Translations under genes and position numbers: made by a program | Assembly: GCA_028280445.1 (NCBI GenBank) | Contig: JANQLU010000052.1 | Span: 1-64,000, forward strand | DNA length: 64,000 bases | Direction: 5' to 3' | From: Pirellulaceae bacterium | Lineage (GTDB): Bacteria; Planctomycetota; Planctomycetia; Pirellulales; Pirellulaceae | Shown here: piece after piece, positions 8,162 through 15,950 of the stretch | How the letters are laid out: the number at the start of each line of letters is the position of its first letter | Numbering within the stretch: position 1 is the stretch's first letter | Notes under the pieces: generated by a model | The model's database searches: none | What the model was told of the DNA's origin: nothing | What the model saw: only the letters and a program-made list of their open reading frames with translations

Positions 8162-9091
8162 ATGAACCCTGACTCCCAATCCTATGATGGTTTCGACGCC
8201 GTCGATCGATTTTTGCAGGGCAACTATTTTGACGTCAATTCGCTGACCATTCCCAAATGGGAACTATCGCAGCAGATCGACACGGCCAATTTGACGCAAC
8301 GAATTTTACAGCGACGCAATACGATCCTGGAATTGGTTCCGGCAAGTCGAATTCGCATCGAGCGAATTAAAACGATCTATCCCCAGATGTTTGAATGCGA
8401 ACAAGCGGTTGCATTGGGTTACGCCGGTCTCAAGTATTATAAAAGCCGATTTACCGTTGGCGTGACCAGCGGTACAGAGGCTATGTCGTTGAAAAAGAAA
8501 CTGCTCGCCGAGTATCAATACCTGCAACGGGAACTCAACGCATTTAAAAAATTGTCCGGAGTTCGGCTCATCGAGAATCTGGAACTCGCTCAATTTCAAA
8601 ATATTGCGACACCGATTGGGATCACTCCTGCATTGATGGAGCATATCAAACAACTGCTCGAGGCGCTGAAAGTATTGCAGCAAGCAAATATGGAACGCGC
8701 CAAACTGGACTTCGAAGCAACGTCTCTGGCGGCATTAGAAAATTACGCTCGCAATCTGGTCGATACCGTTTCACTGGCTCGCGAAATCGAACGAAAAATC
8801 GTGATCCGTGTTGGACAACGCATCAACAAAATCATGCAGATCACATCAGCCGTTTTTTATCCGTTTCGACACGCCGAAGGCGAGATTTCCATTGGGCGAT
8901 ATTTGACACAAACGAAACTCGACCCGAATATACCCGGTGCGATGTTAAAGGCTGCCTACGAACTCTTGCAAAATTTTGATCGCATGGCCATTCGAATTTA
9001 TGGCTACCTGGTGCCGATCGCGGAAAAAGTTGAACAAGTGTTTGGGTTTAGCCCGTTTCCAGCAGTCATTCGACGTGCGGAAATCCTCTAA
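8162..9091 (+). CDS. Unknown helical protein, 309 residues
   Basis: I do not recognise the family. The protein has no signal peptide, no transmembrane segment and no cofactor motif I can point to. It is largely alpha-helical by sequence pattern, with long amphipathic stretches at about 100-150 and 175-245. It contains several E/R/K-rich heptad-like runs and an aromatic C-terminus (PIAEKVEQVFGFSPFP). It starts 17 bases after the DUF971 gene and ends the operon. Its 3' end is 48 bases from the convergent cyclase gene. Confidence 0.65.
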   Translation: MNPDSQSYDGFDAVDRFLQGNYFDVNSLTIPKWELSQQIDTANLTQRILQRRNTILELVPASRIRIERIKTIYPQMFECEQAVALGYAGLKYYKSRFTVGVTSGTEAMSLKKKLLAEYQYLQRELNAFKKLSGVRLIENLELAQFQNIATPIGITPALMEHIKQLLEALKVLQQANMERAKLDFEATSLAALENYARNLVDTVSLAREIERKIVIRVGQRINKIMQITSAVFYPFRHAEGEISIGRYLTQTKLDPNIPGAMLKAAYELLQNFDRMAIRIYGYLVPIAEKVEQVFGFSPFPAVIRRAEIL

Positions 9092-9139
9092 ATACGAAAC
9101 CGCATCCACACAGGTTTTTTAGATCGACCAATTGGTACC

Positions 9140-10909
9140 TTAATCGCGCGGCTTGGCACGATCCGATTGGCGGTTTTCTTGCAGCTGGGCTTTGATCGAC
9201 GTATTCGTTTCCGTTTGTATTCGGCTAATTTCCTGCAACAGAAACTCACCGGCGCGATCGATCTGATTGCGAGATTCAAGTTCTAACAAAATCTGCAAAG
9301 CCACAACAAAATCTTGTGCCTCGAATGCTTCAAGAGCTTTTTCATACGAAGCAAACCGACGTTCTTCTCGGCGAACGCTGTTGTCGGCACTTGTCGGTTG
9401 ATACAAATCGATGCCCTGGGCAAACCCTTTGACTTGTGATTTGAAAACACGTCTGACGTGATAGGAATCGTCCAACAAATCAGCCGTCGCCTTGGAAATC
9501 AAAATCGGAATCCCGATACGTTTTGTTTCCTGCTCGATCCGGGACGCAAGATTAACAACGGAACCACGCGGACCATATTTCAAACGCTTTCGACTTCCCG
9601 AATTGCCGACCTGTGCCAATCCAGACGAAACACCAACTCCAATCGCCAGATTTTTTCCCAATCTGGTATTCCATCGTTCGTTGATCGGCCACATTTCGGC
9701 CAGCATTTCAAAACCTGCGTCGCATGCCAGTGTTGCATGTCGTTGGTTTTCCATAGGAGCATTCCAAAATGCGGAAAAACCATCGCCATAGTAATCGAGG
9801 ATCACGCCATCATGTTTGACAATGATGTCAGTGAAACAATCCATCAGATCGGCCAACAACTGATAAGTAACCCGAGTCCCTTGCTCCTCAGCAATGGACG
9901 AAAATCCGCGGATATCGGCAAACAACACGGTAACCAATCGATCTTGCGCTTCGAGAATCCCTGGATCTCGCTGCAAAATTTTTGCAACGCTCGGGGCAAA
10001 CGCCTGTTCAAGCAGCGCGCGGTTTTGCGCTGCCTTGGATTCCGATTCCAAACGACTCAAACCCGCAGAGACGGATTCTGCAATCAAGTGGACAAAATGG
10101 GCTTCCATCGCGCGAATCCCCACGCGATTGTTGGCGCGTCGCGTGCTGCGAATACCGTAGATCACCGCGGTCACTTGATTGGAATGGTCGACAACTGGCG
10201 CTGCGACGACAAATTCGCCGTGCTCTGGCGCCTTCGATTTTTCGATCTTCGACGCGTCGTGAAAACAGGTTTTTCCCGTTTCAAATACACGTTCGACAAT
10301 GGATGCATCAAACGAAATTCCCATCTCAGGACAAGGAACATAACTCGACGAAATCTCCAGGCGCCCGTCATGTTTCTGCACCACCATGGCAACATCCATA
10401 CCGCCCGGGTCGATAACGCACTTTGCAGCGTTGAGAAAAAACTCCTGAGTACCCGCCACAGTTTTTTGAAAATCGGTAATCGCTTCGAACCACAGTCGCA
10501 ATTGGTTGGTTGACGGCGCTCGTTGTTTTTCTAATCGCGAGAGTGCTTCGGGGTGATCATAATCCAACAACGACAACGCGTCGGTTTCCCGTTTCTCGGA
10601 TGAAACATAACGCAATTCAAAAACCGACTGCCCTATGGATATTTTCGTCGGCAACGCAACTTCCAACTGATTGCCACGATAAATTCGGCGGCCCGACTCG
10701 AGAATCAAGGCACGACCCAGGCAGTGAATCAAAGCGGTTTTTTTCTCTGCCACGTATTCAATTGCGATCTGCTGATCCGCCAGAAACGGATCTTGAAGCT
10801 GGCAAAAACCCTCGGCTGTTTGTTGAGGCGCATGTCCCATCAACAAACGACCGTCACGCCAGGTCGTTTGCCAATGTTGAACTGGGCAGTAATAAGAGAT
10901 CTGGATCAC
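9140..10909 (-). CDS. Class III adenylate/guanylate cyclase with GAF domain
   Basis: A 589-residue cytoplasmic signalling enzyme. The N-terminal 110 residues look like a degenerate FHA-type beta sandwich (LGRALILESGRRIYRGNQLEVALP). A GAF-like sensor follows at about 140-300. The cyclase domain spans about 325-520, with metal aspartates in VLFADIRGFSS and DYYGDGFSAFW and the transition-state pair in NLASRIEQE. A short helical tail follows. It makes cAMP, or possibly cGMP. The start is GTG. The gene is divergent from the redox operon, whose third gene has cyclic-nucleotide-binding domains, so the two units are probably functionally linked. Confidence 0.85.
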   Translation of the reverse strand: MIQISYYCPVQHWQTTWRDGRLLMGHAPQQTAEGFCQLQDPFLADQQIAIEYVAEKKTALIHCLGRALILESGRRIYRGNQLEVALPTKISIGQSVFELRYVSSEKRETDALSLLDYDHPEALSRLEKQRAPSTNQLRLWFEAITDFQKTVAGTQEFFLNAAKCVIDPGGMDVAMVVQKHDGRLEISSSYVPCPEMGISFDASIVERVFETGKTCFHDASKIEKSKAPEHGEFVVAAPVVDHSNQVTAVIYGIRSTRRANNRVGIRAMEAHFVHLIAESVSAGLSRLESESKAAQNRALLEQAFAPSVAKILQRDPGILEAQDRLVTVLFADIRGFSSIAEEQGTRVTYQLLADLMDCFTDIIVKHDGVILDYYGDGFSAFWNAPMENQRHATLACDAGFEMLAEMWPINERWNTRLGKNLAIGVGVSSGLAQVGNSGSRKRLKYGPRGSVVNLASRIEQETKRIGIPILISKATADLLDDSYHVRRVFKSQVKGFAQGIDLYQPTSADNSVRREERRFASYEKALEAFEAQDFVVALQILLELESRNQIDRAGEFLLQEISRIQTETNTSIKAQLQENRQSDRAKPRD

Positions 10910-11075
10910 CTAATCATCCCGTTTTTCGTTAACGTTTACCAAAACTTACGTCGTCAAAACGGTCAGGTGAGTGATTCCGGTTACCTCGTGGGCTGTTTGA
11001 GGTCGATGATGAAAAAAAGCTCCCTTCTTTTGTGCCCGACTTTTCTGTTCATATGGACTTTGACGATTAGCAGAC

Positions 11076-12335
11076 ATGGACTACCTCCTACCGATCTTGG
11101 GTACCCTCATCTGCATCCTGGTTTTTGGACAATTCTGCTGGTGGACAGCTGTCACATTTCAGGCCCATCGCAACTGCGTCAACCACCTCGATCAACGGCA
11201 AAGCCAGTTGCGAAAAAAGATTGATCATCAATTTCGCAAAACAGAAACAGCACAAGAAAAACCCTGGGATGGTTTTCGCAAATTCATTGTCAAAAAAATT
11301 ATCGCCGAAGACGAAAAATCATCATCGGTCTATCTCGTCCCCGAAGATCGAAAACCTTTGCCGACCTTTTACGCTGGCCAGCATTTGACGTTTCGATTCC
11401 AGATTCCTGGAAAAACGAAACCAGTCGTTCGCTGCTATTCGTTGTCCGACGGACCTAACGAAAACTACTATCGAATCACGGTAAAACGATGTCCGCCACC
11501 GTCTCACCAACCGGACGCACCGCGCGGGTTGGTCAGCCACTATATCAACGAACAACTGGCGGCTGGCGAAATTATCGACGTCAAAGCACCCGGCGGTTCA
11601 TTTTTCCTCGATCCAGCAAAACAGAATCCGATTGTTTTGCTCGCCGGAGGCGTTGGAATCACGCCCATGATGAGCATAATCCTTGCGTTGCTCAATGCAA
11701 ATTCAAAACGACAAATCTTGTTGGTCTACGGTTTGTCAAACTCGACACAACATACATTTAAAAACAAACTTTCAGAATTGGCGGCGCAGTTCCAAAATCT
11801 GAAAGCATTAACGTTTTACTCAAATCCAATCGCCACGGATCAGCAAGGGACGGATTACGACTTGCCGGGCTACGCCACCGCCAACATTTTGGAACCGATC
11901 CTGTCCAATCCCAGCCTCGAATTTTACATTTGCGGCCCACCTCCATTTATGTCGGAAATCTACAACGGCTTGATCGAGCATGGCGTTTCCGATGAAAAAA
12001 TTCACTTCGAAGCTTTCGGTCCTGCCTCGATCAAACGCACGCGTCAACAAACCGCGGTCACAGGAGCCGACGATCAATCGACGCAGCATTATGAAATTGA
12101 GTTTTGTAAATCGAACAAAAAAATCACCTGGTCAAACGAATTCGAAAACTTACTGGAGTTGGCCGAAGCCAACGAAATTGAATTGGAATCTGGTTGCCGC
12201 GCGGGCAATTGTGGCACCTGTGAATTGGATCTCCTCGAAGGCGATGTGCAACACCCCGATCATGCAAAAGCAAACACCGATAAATGTTTAACATGCGTTG
12301 CTCGACCAAAATCAAACTTGAAGCTTGAGGCGTAA
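11076..12335 (+). CDS. Membrane-anchored FAD/2Fe-2S NAD(P)H oxidoreductase
   Basis: A 419-residue flavoprotein reductase. An N-terminal transmembrane anchor (about residues 3-27) leads to an FAD-binding beta barrel (RCYSLSDGP at about 130). The NAD(P)H-binding domain follows (LLAGGVGITPMM at about 192, YICGPPPFM near 290), and the C-terminal plant-type ferredoxin domain has cluster cysteines C374, C379, C382 and C407. This is the layout of the electron-input modules of hydroxylases and of NqrF-like proteins. It heads a five-gene redox operon and ends 4 bases before the cytochrome gene. Its likely role is to feed or accept electrons at the cytoplasmic membrane. Confidence 0.85.
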   Translation: MDYLLPILGTLICILVFGQFCWWTAVTFQAHRNCVNHLDQRQSQLRKKIDHQFRKTETAQEKPWDGFRKFIVKKIIAEDEKSSSVYLVPEDRKPLPTFYAGQHLTFRFQIPGKTKPVVRCYSLSDGPNENYYRITVKRCPPPSHQPDAPRGLVSHYINEQLAAGEIIDVKAPGGSFFLDPAKQNPIVLLAGGVGITPMMSIILALLNANSKRQILLVYGLSNSTQHTFKNKLSELAAQFQNLKALTFYSNPIATDQQGTDYDLPGYATANILEPILSNPSLEFYICGPPPFMSEIYNGLIEHGVSDEKIHFEAFGPASIKRTRQQTAVTGADDQSTQHYEIEFCKSNKKITWSNEFENLLELAEANEIELESGCRAGNCGTCELDLLEGDVQHPDHAKANTDKCLTCVARPKSNLKLEA

Positions 12336-12339
12336 CTCG

Positions 12340-13338
12340 ATGCATTTCAAATTACTACTTGTTGTCTCACTCGGTGTTGCCTGGAGTTGCTTCGCTACAA
12401 CGACCACGGGTCAATTGAACCGTTGCGATCCCACAAAAGTTGTCACGGTCGAAGCATGCGCCAAATGCCATGGCCAAGCTGTCATGGGCTGGCGACAGAC
12501 GCCACATTTTCAAACTTTCGAAAAACTGCATCGCAACCCTCGCGCCAAAGAAATTGTCAAAAAACTCGGCCTCAAAGGTTCGATCAAACGAAATGATGTT
12601 TGCATCGGCTGCCACTACACCGTTCAAAAACAGGGTGATCGACTCCGTGCTGTTTCGGGAATCAGTTGCGAATCGTGCCACGGAGCCGCCAGGGACTGGG
12701 TCAATGGCCACAGCGATTATGGTGGGCCAACGGCGACGAAAGCCGCGGAAACCGAAGCCCATCGTGCGAACCGGATTGCCAAAGCCATCGAAAACGGGAT
12801 GAACAATCCAAAAAATCTCTATTCAATCGCCCGCGGTTGTTTGACTTGTCACACCGTCCCCAACGAAAAACTCGTTAACATCGGCGGACACCAAGCCGGC
12901 AGCGATTTTGAATTGGTCGCCTGGTCGCAAGGCACCATTCGACACAATTTCTTGCGAACCGATGGAAAATCAAACGCGCGCTCGTCGCAAGAACGCCTGC
13001 GCGTTATGTTTGTCGTCGGGCTGATGGCGGATCTGGAATTGAGTACTCGCGCAACGGCAAAAGCAACCAGCAAGTCGACGTATGGAGTAACGTCCGCGCA
13101 GCGCGCTGCAAAAGTTGCCACGAAACTTTACGAAATCCAACAAAAAATCAAAAACAGCCATCTTCAAAATGCACTTGAAGCATTCGCACAAGCAGAGTTG
13201 CGAGTGGGAAATGCAAAACAACTCAACCAGATCGCTAACGAAATCATGAAATGGGGCAACCAGTTTGCAACCCAAACCAATGGAGCAAAACTCGGCGCCA
13301 TCGATGGTCTGTTACCGACACCGGATAAATATCGATAA
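12340..13338 (+). CDS. Secreted tetraheme c-type cytochrome (cytochrome c554-like)
   Basis: A 332-residue periplasmic cytochrome. A signal peptide covers about residues 1-24. Four CxxCH heme sites are visible: CAKCH (40-44), CIGCH, CESCH and CLTCH, all in the first 180 residues. The spacing and the GWRQTPHF stretch resemble the cytochrome c554/multiheme family of nitrogen-cycle enzymes. The C-terminal 130 residues are helical and heme-free. I chose the ATG at 12340, just 4 bases after the reductase gene. It is the second gene of the redox operon. Confidence 0.85.
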   Translation: MHFKLLLVVSLGVAWSCFATTTTGQLNRCDPTKVVTVEACAKCHGQAVMGWRQTPHFQTFEKLHRNPRAKEIVKKLGLKGSIKRNDVCIGCHYTVQKQGDRLRAVSGISCESCHGAARDWVNGHSDYGGPTATKAAETEAHRANRIAKAIENGMNNPKNLYSIARGCLTCHTVPNEKLVNIGGHQAGSDFELVAWSQGTIRHNFLRTDGKSNARSSQERLRVMFVVGLMADLELSTRATAKATSKSTYGVTSAQRAAKVATKLYEIQQKIKNSHLQNALEAFAQAELRVGNAKQLNQIANEIMKWGNQFATQTNGAKLGAIDGLLPTPDKYR

Positions 13339-13370
13339 TCCAAAATACGATTTGTCCAATGGAGTGGACG

Positions 13371-15089
13371 ATGAATTCACCTTTGAAACTCGAAAAACCG
13401 CAGCGTTGGGATACGCCGTTTGATGAGCGCATGGATGATCGCGCGGTCAACGAATTGTTACAAATCGATCCCTTTGCCTCGATGGACGAACAAGCGTTCG
13501 GCACCAACGTTCCACTTCGCGGTCTGCTCAAAAATGATTGCCGGATCACAAACTATCAGGATGGCGAAATCGTGATTCGCGAAGGTGATTACGGTAACAG
13601 CGCGTTTTTGATTTTGTCCGGAGAACTTTTGGTTTCACTGGACAGTTTACCGGCCAACATTCTCGGGCGTGCAACGCCAAAAAAGAAAAACTTTTTCCAA
13701 ACACTTGCCCAGGGTTGGACGAATTCAAAACACTCGGAAGTGCGCAACTACTCCGATCAAAACAGCGATTGCCGGATCAGTAACGCAGAAGATCGCGCAC
13801 GCATTTTTATCCAGGATGTTCCTCGAGTCATTACGGCGGATCGTTCCGAGACGTTACAAACGGGAGAGTTTTTTGGTGAACTGGCGGCACTGACGCGCTC
13901 GCCTCGAACCGCCACCGTAGTTTCCAAAGGGAACGCGCGAGTTTTGGAAGTTCGTTGGCAGGGATTACGAGATTTGATGAAACGCGACTCCGCGTTGAAA
14001 AACCACATCGATCAGATTTACCGTGAATTCAGTTTGAAATCTCATCTGCGGGAAACAGATCTGCTTCAATCCCTGTCCGAAGATCAAATCGAAAAAATTG
14101 CAGCCGAAACCTGCTTGGAAACTTTCGGGAATTTTGATTGGCAAGTGCAATTTAAAGCCGCTCAGAAAAAAGATATTCGCCAGCGCATTCATGATGAACC
14201 GGTGATTGCCGAACGCGGAGAGTACCCAAACGGATTGATCCTGATTCGAAACGGATTTTGCCGACTCAGCCGACCGTACGGAAATGGACATCAAACCATC
14301 TCCTATTTGGGCAAAGGAGAAACGTTTGGGTTTCGCGAACTGGCACACAACTGGCAAACCGGCCAACAGCGCAATTGGTCATTGTCACTTCGTGCCGTGG
14401 GCTACGTCGATATCCTGCGAATCCCAACCTTTGCGGTCGAACAATTCGTTTTTCCCAATATTCCATCGTCAAAACTACCCGCGCTGCTGCCAGCCGCAGG
14501 AACAATCTCCGCGCGCTCCAGTGATCAACAAAAAAAGAAACGGCGCGGCAGCCCCGTCAACTCAGACCTATTGGAATTCTTGATGGACCATCGATTCATC
14601 AACGGAACACAAGCCATGATGATCGATATGAATCGTTGTACGCGCTGCGACGATTGCGTTCGTGCTTGTGCATCGACACACGACAACAATCCGCGGTTCG
14701 TTCGACAAGGCAAACAGCATGATAATTTTATGATCGCCGGTGCTTGTATGCACTGTGTCGACCCTGTTTGCATGATTGGATGCCCAACCGGTGCCATCGG
14801 CCGCGATCAAAACACGGGCTATGTTACGATCAATGACAATACGTGCATTGGCTGCAGCACGTGTGCAAATAGCTGTCCCTACCAAAACATCAGAATGGTC
14901 AACGTTCGCGATAGCAAAGGAAACCCGATGGTGGACACTCACTCGGGTGAACCGATCGCCAAGGCGACGAAATGCGATTTGTGTTCTGATCAGCAGGGCG
15001 GACCCGCTTGCCAACGCGCATGTCCACATGACGCGTTGTACCGTATTGATCTGTCAGACTCAGAACAACTTGAAAAATGGTTTGGATAA
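13371..15089 (+). CDS. Cyclic-nucleotide-binding protein fused to four-cluster ferredoxin
   Basis: A 572-residue fusion. Residues about 45-210 form a CNB domain with an intact phosphate-binding cassette, FGELAALTRSPRTATV, holding the expected E and R. A second CNB-like domain (about 260-400; GETFGFRELAHN) has lost the cassette arginine. The C-terminal 160 residues form a DmsB/HybA-type ferredoxin with four cysteine groups: CTRCDDCVRAC, CMHCVDPVCMIGC, CIGCSTCANSC and CDLC with CQRAC. That is enough for four 4Fe-4S clusters. An ATG four codons earlier is open, but GGAG sits before the ATG at 13371. No signal peptide is seen, so it is cytoplasmic. Confidence 0.85.
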   Translation: MNSPLKLEKPQRWDTPFDERMDDRAVNELLQIDPFASMDEQAFGTNVPLRGLLKNDCRITNYQDGEIVIREGDYGNSAFLILSGELLVSLDSLPANILGRATPKKKNFFQTLAQGWTNSKHSEVRNYSDQNSDCRISNAEDRARIFIQDVPRVITADRSETLQTGEFFGELAALTRSPRTATVVSKGNARVLEVRWQGLRDLMKRDSALKNHIDQIYREFSLKSHLRETDLLQSLSEDQIEKIAAETCLETFGNFDWQVQFKAAQKKDIRQRIHDEPVIAERGEYPNGLILIRNGFCRLSRPYGNGHQTISYLGKGETFGFRELAHNWQTGQQRNWSLSLRAVGYVDILRIPTFAVEQFVFPNIPSSKLPALLPAAGTISARSSDQQKKKRRGSPVNSDLLEFLMDHRFINGTQAMMIDMNRCTRCDDCVRACASTHDNNPRFVRQGKQHDNFMIAGACMHCVDPVCMIGCPTGAIGRDQNTGYVTINDNTCIGCSTCANSCPYQNIRMVNVRDSKGNPMVDTHSGEPIAKATKCDLCSDQQGGPACQRACPHDALYRIDLSDSEQLEKWFG

Positions 15090-15119
15090 CCTGCGCAACG
15101 GGAATTCACGGAAGAAAAA

Positions 15120-15950
15120 ATGACTCGCCAACGACAACTGAAAATTCGATTGATTTGCAGCCTGGCACTGACCAGTGTCGTTACAGCCTGCCTGGTGGGA
15201 TTGATATTGTGGCAGCGAGCCAACTTGCAAAACGCCACTTATACCAGCGGCGCTATTTTGTTGGCATGTTTGTTTTTCTTGGCAGGCTATAGCCTGCGAA
15301 AAAAAATCCCGTTTGCGTCATTTGCTGGGCCAAGTCGTTTTTGGATGCAACTGCATATTTACGTCGGCCTAAGTACGTTTTTGATTTTTGCCGTACATAT
15401 CGGTTTTCGTATCCCCGATGGAATACTGGAATCCACGTTAGCGATTCTCTATCTGATCGTGGCATCAAGCGGAATTTACGGGCTTTATATAACTCGAACG
15501 ATTCCCAAAAAATTAACGCATGTCAACGACGAAGTTATCTACGAGCAAATCCCTGTCATTCGCCAACAACTCGCGGCGCAAGTTCATGCACTAGCAAGTT
15601 CCGCTTTTGGAAAATCCGAGACCATCGCGCGATTTTACGTCAATCGACTTTCCCCGTTTTTTGAAAAACCACGGGCACTGGCTTATATCATCCGGCCAAC
15701 GACACGCGAAAGCCGTAAACTTCAAAACGAAATCAACCAGCTCGATCGATACCTGACCAGCGATCAAGCGGGGTTGAGCGAAAAACTGATTTCGATGGTT
15801 CAGCGCAAAGACAATTTGGATTATCACCAGGCCATGCAAGGCCGATTGAAATACTGGTTGTTCATTCATATCGGGCTGACTTATAGCCTGCTCATTATCG
15901 GAGTCGTTCACGGCGTGATGGCGTTGGCGTTTCATGGAGGAATGCGATGA
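15120..15950 (+). CDS. Cytochrome-b-like integral membrane protein
   Basis: A 276-residue membrane protein with about five transmembrane helices (residues 10-32, 41-57, 73-95, 103-124 and 245-270). Histidines lie within helices at places typical of b-type heme ligation: MQLHIYVG, FAVHIGFR, LFIHIGLTYS and IGVVHGVMAL. A 120-residue soluble loop separates the fourth and last helix. This is the likely quinone or heme-b membrane step between the cytoplasmic ferredoxin fusion and the periplasmic cytochromes. Its stop overlaps the decaheme gene by ATGA. I cannot assign it to a named family. Confidence 0.75.
   Translation: MTRQRQLKIRLICSLALTSVVTACLVGLILWQRANLQNATYTSGAILLACLFFLAGYSLRKKIPFASFAGPSRFWMQLHIYVGLSTFLIFAVHIGFRIPDGILESTLAILYLIVASSGIYGLYITRTIPKKLTHVNDEVIYEQIPVIRQQLAAQVHALASSAFGKSETIARFYVNRLSPFFEKPRALAYIIRPTTRESRKLQNEINQLDRYLTSDQAGLSEKLISMVQRKDNLDYHQAMQGRLKYWLFIHIGLTYSLLIIGVVHGVMALAFHGGMR

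Noticed and set aside
9458-10513. A 351-residue frame opposite the cyclase
   Set aside because: It is antisense to a well-supported catalytic domain and has shadow-like composition.
10724-11224. An open frame containing a signal-like stretch (MKKSSLLLCPTFLFIWTL)
   Set aside because: It overlaps the start of the reductase gene in another frame and its C-terminal part has no domain; the reductase is clearly the real gene.
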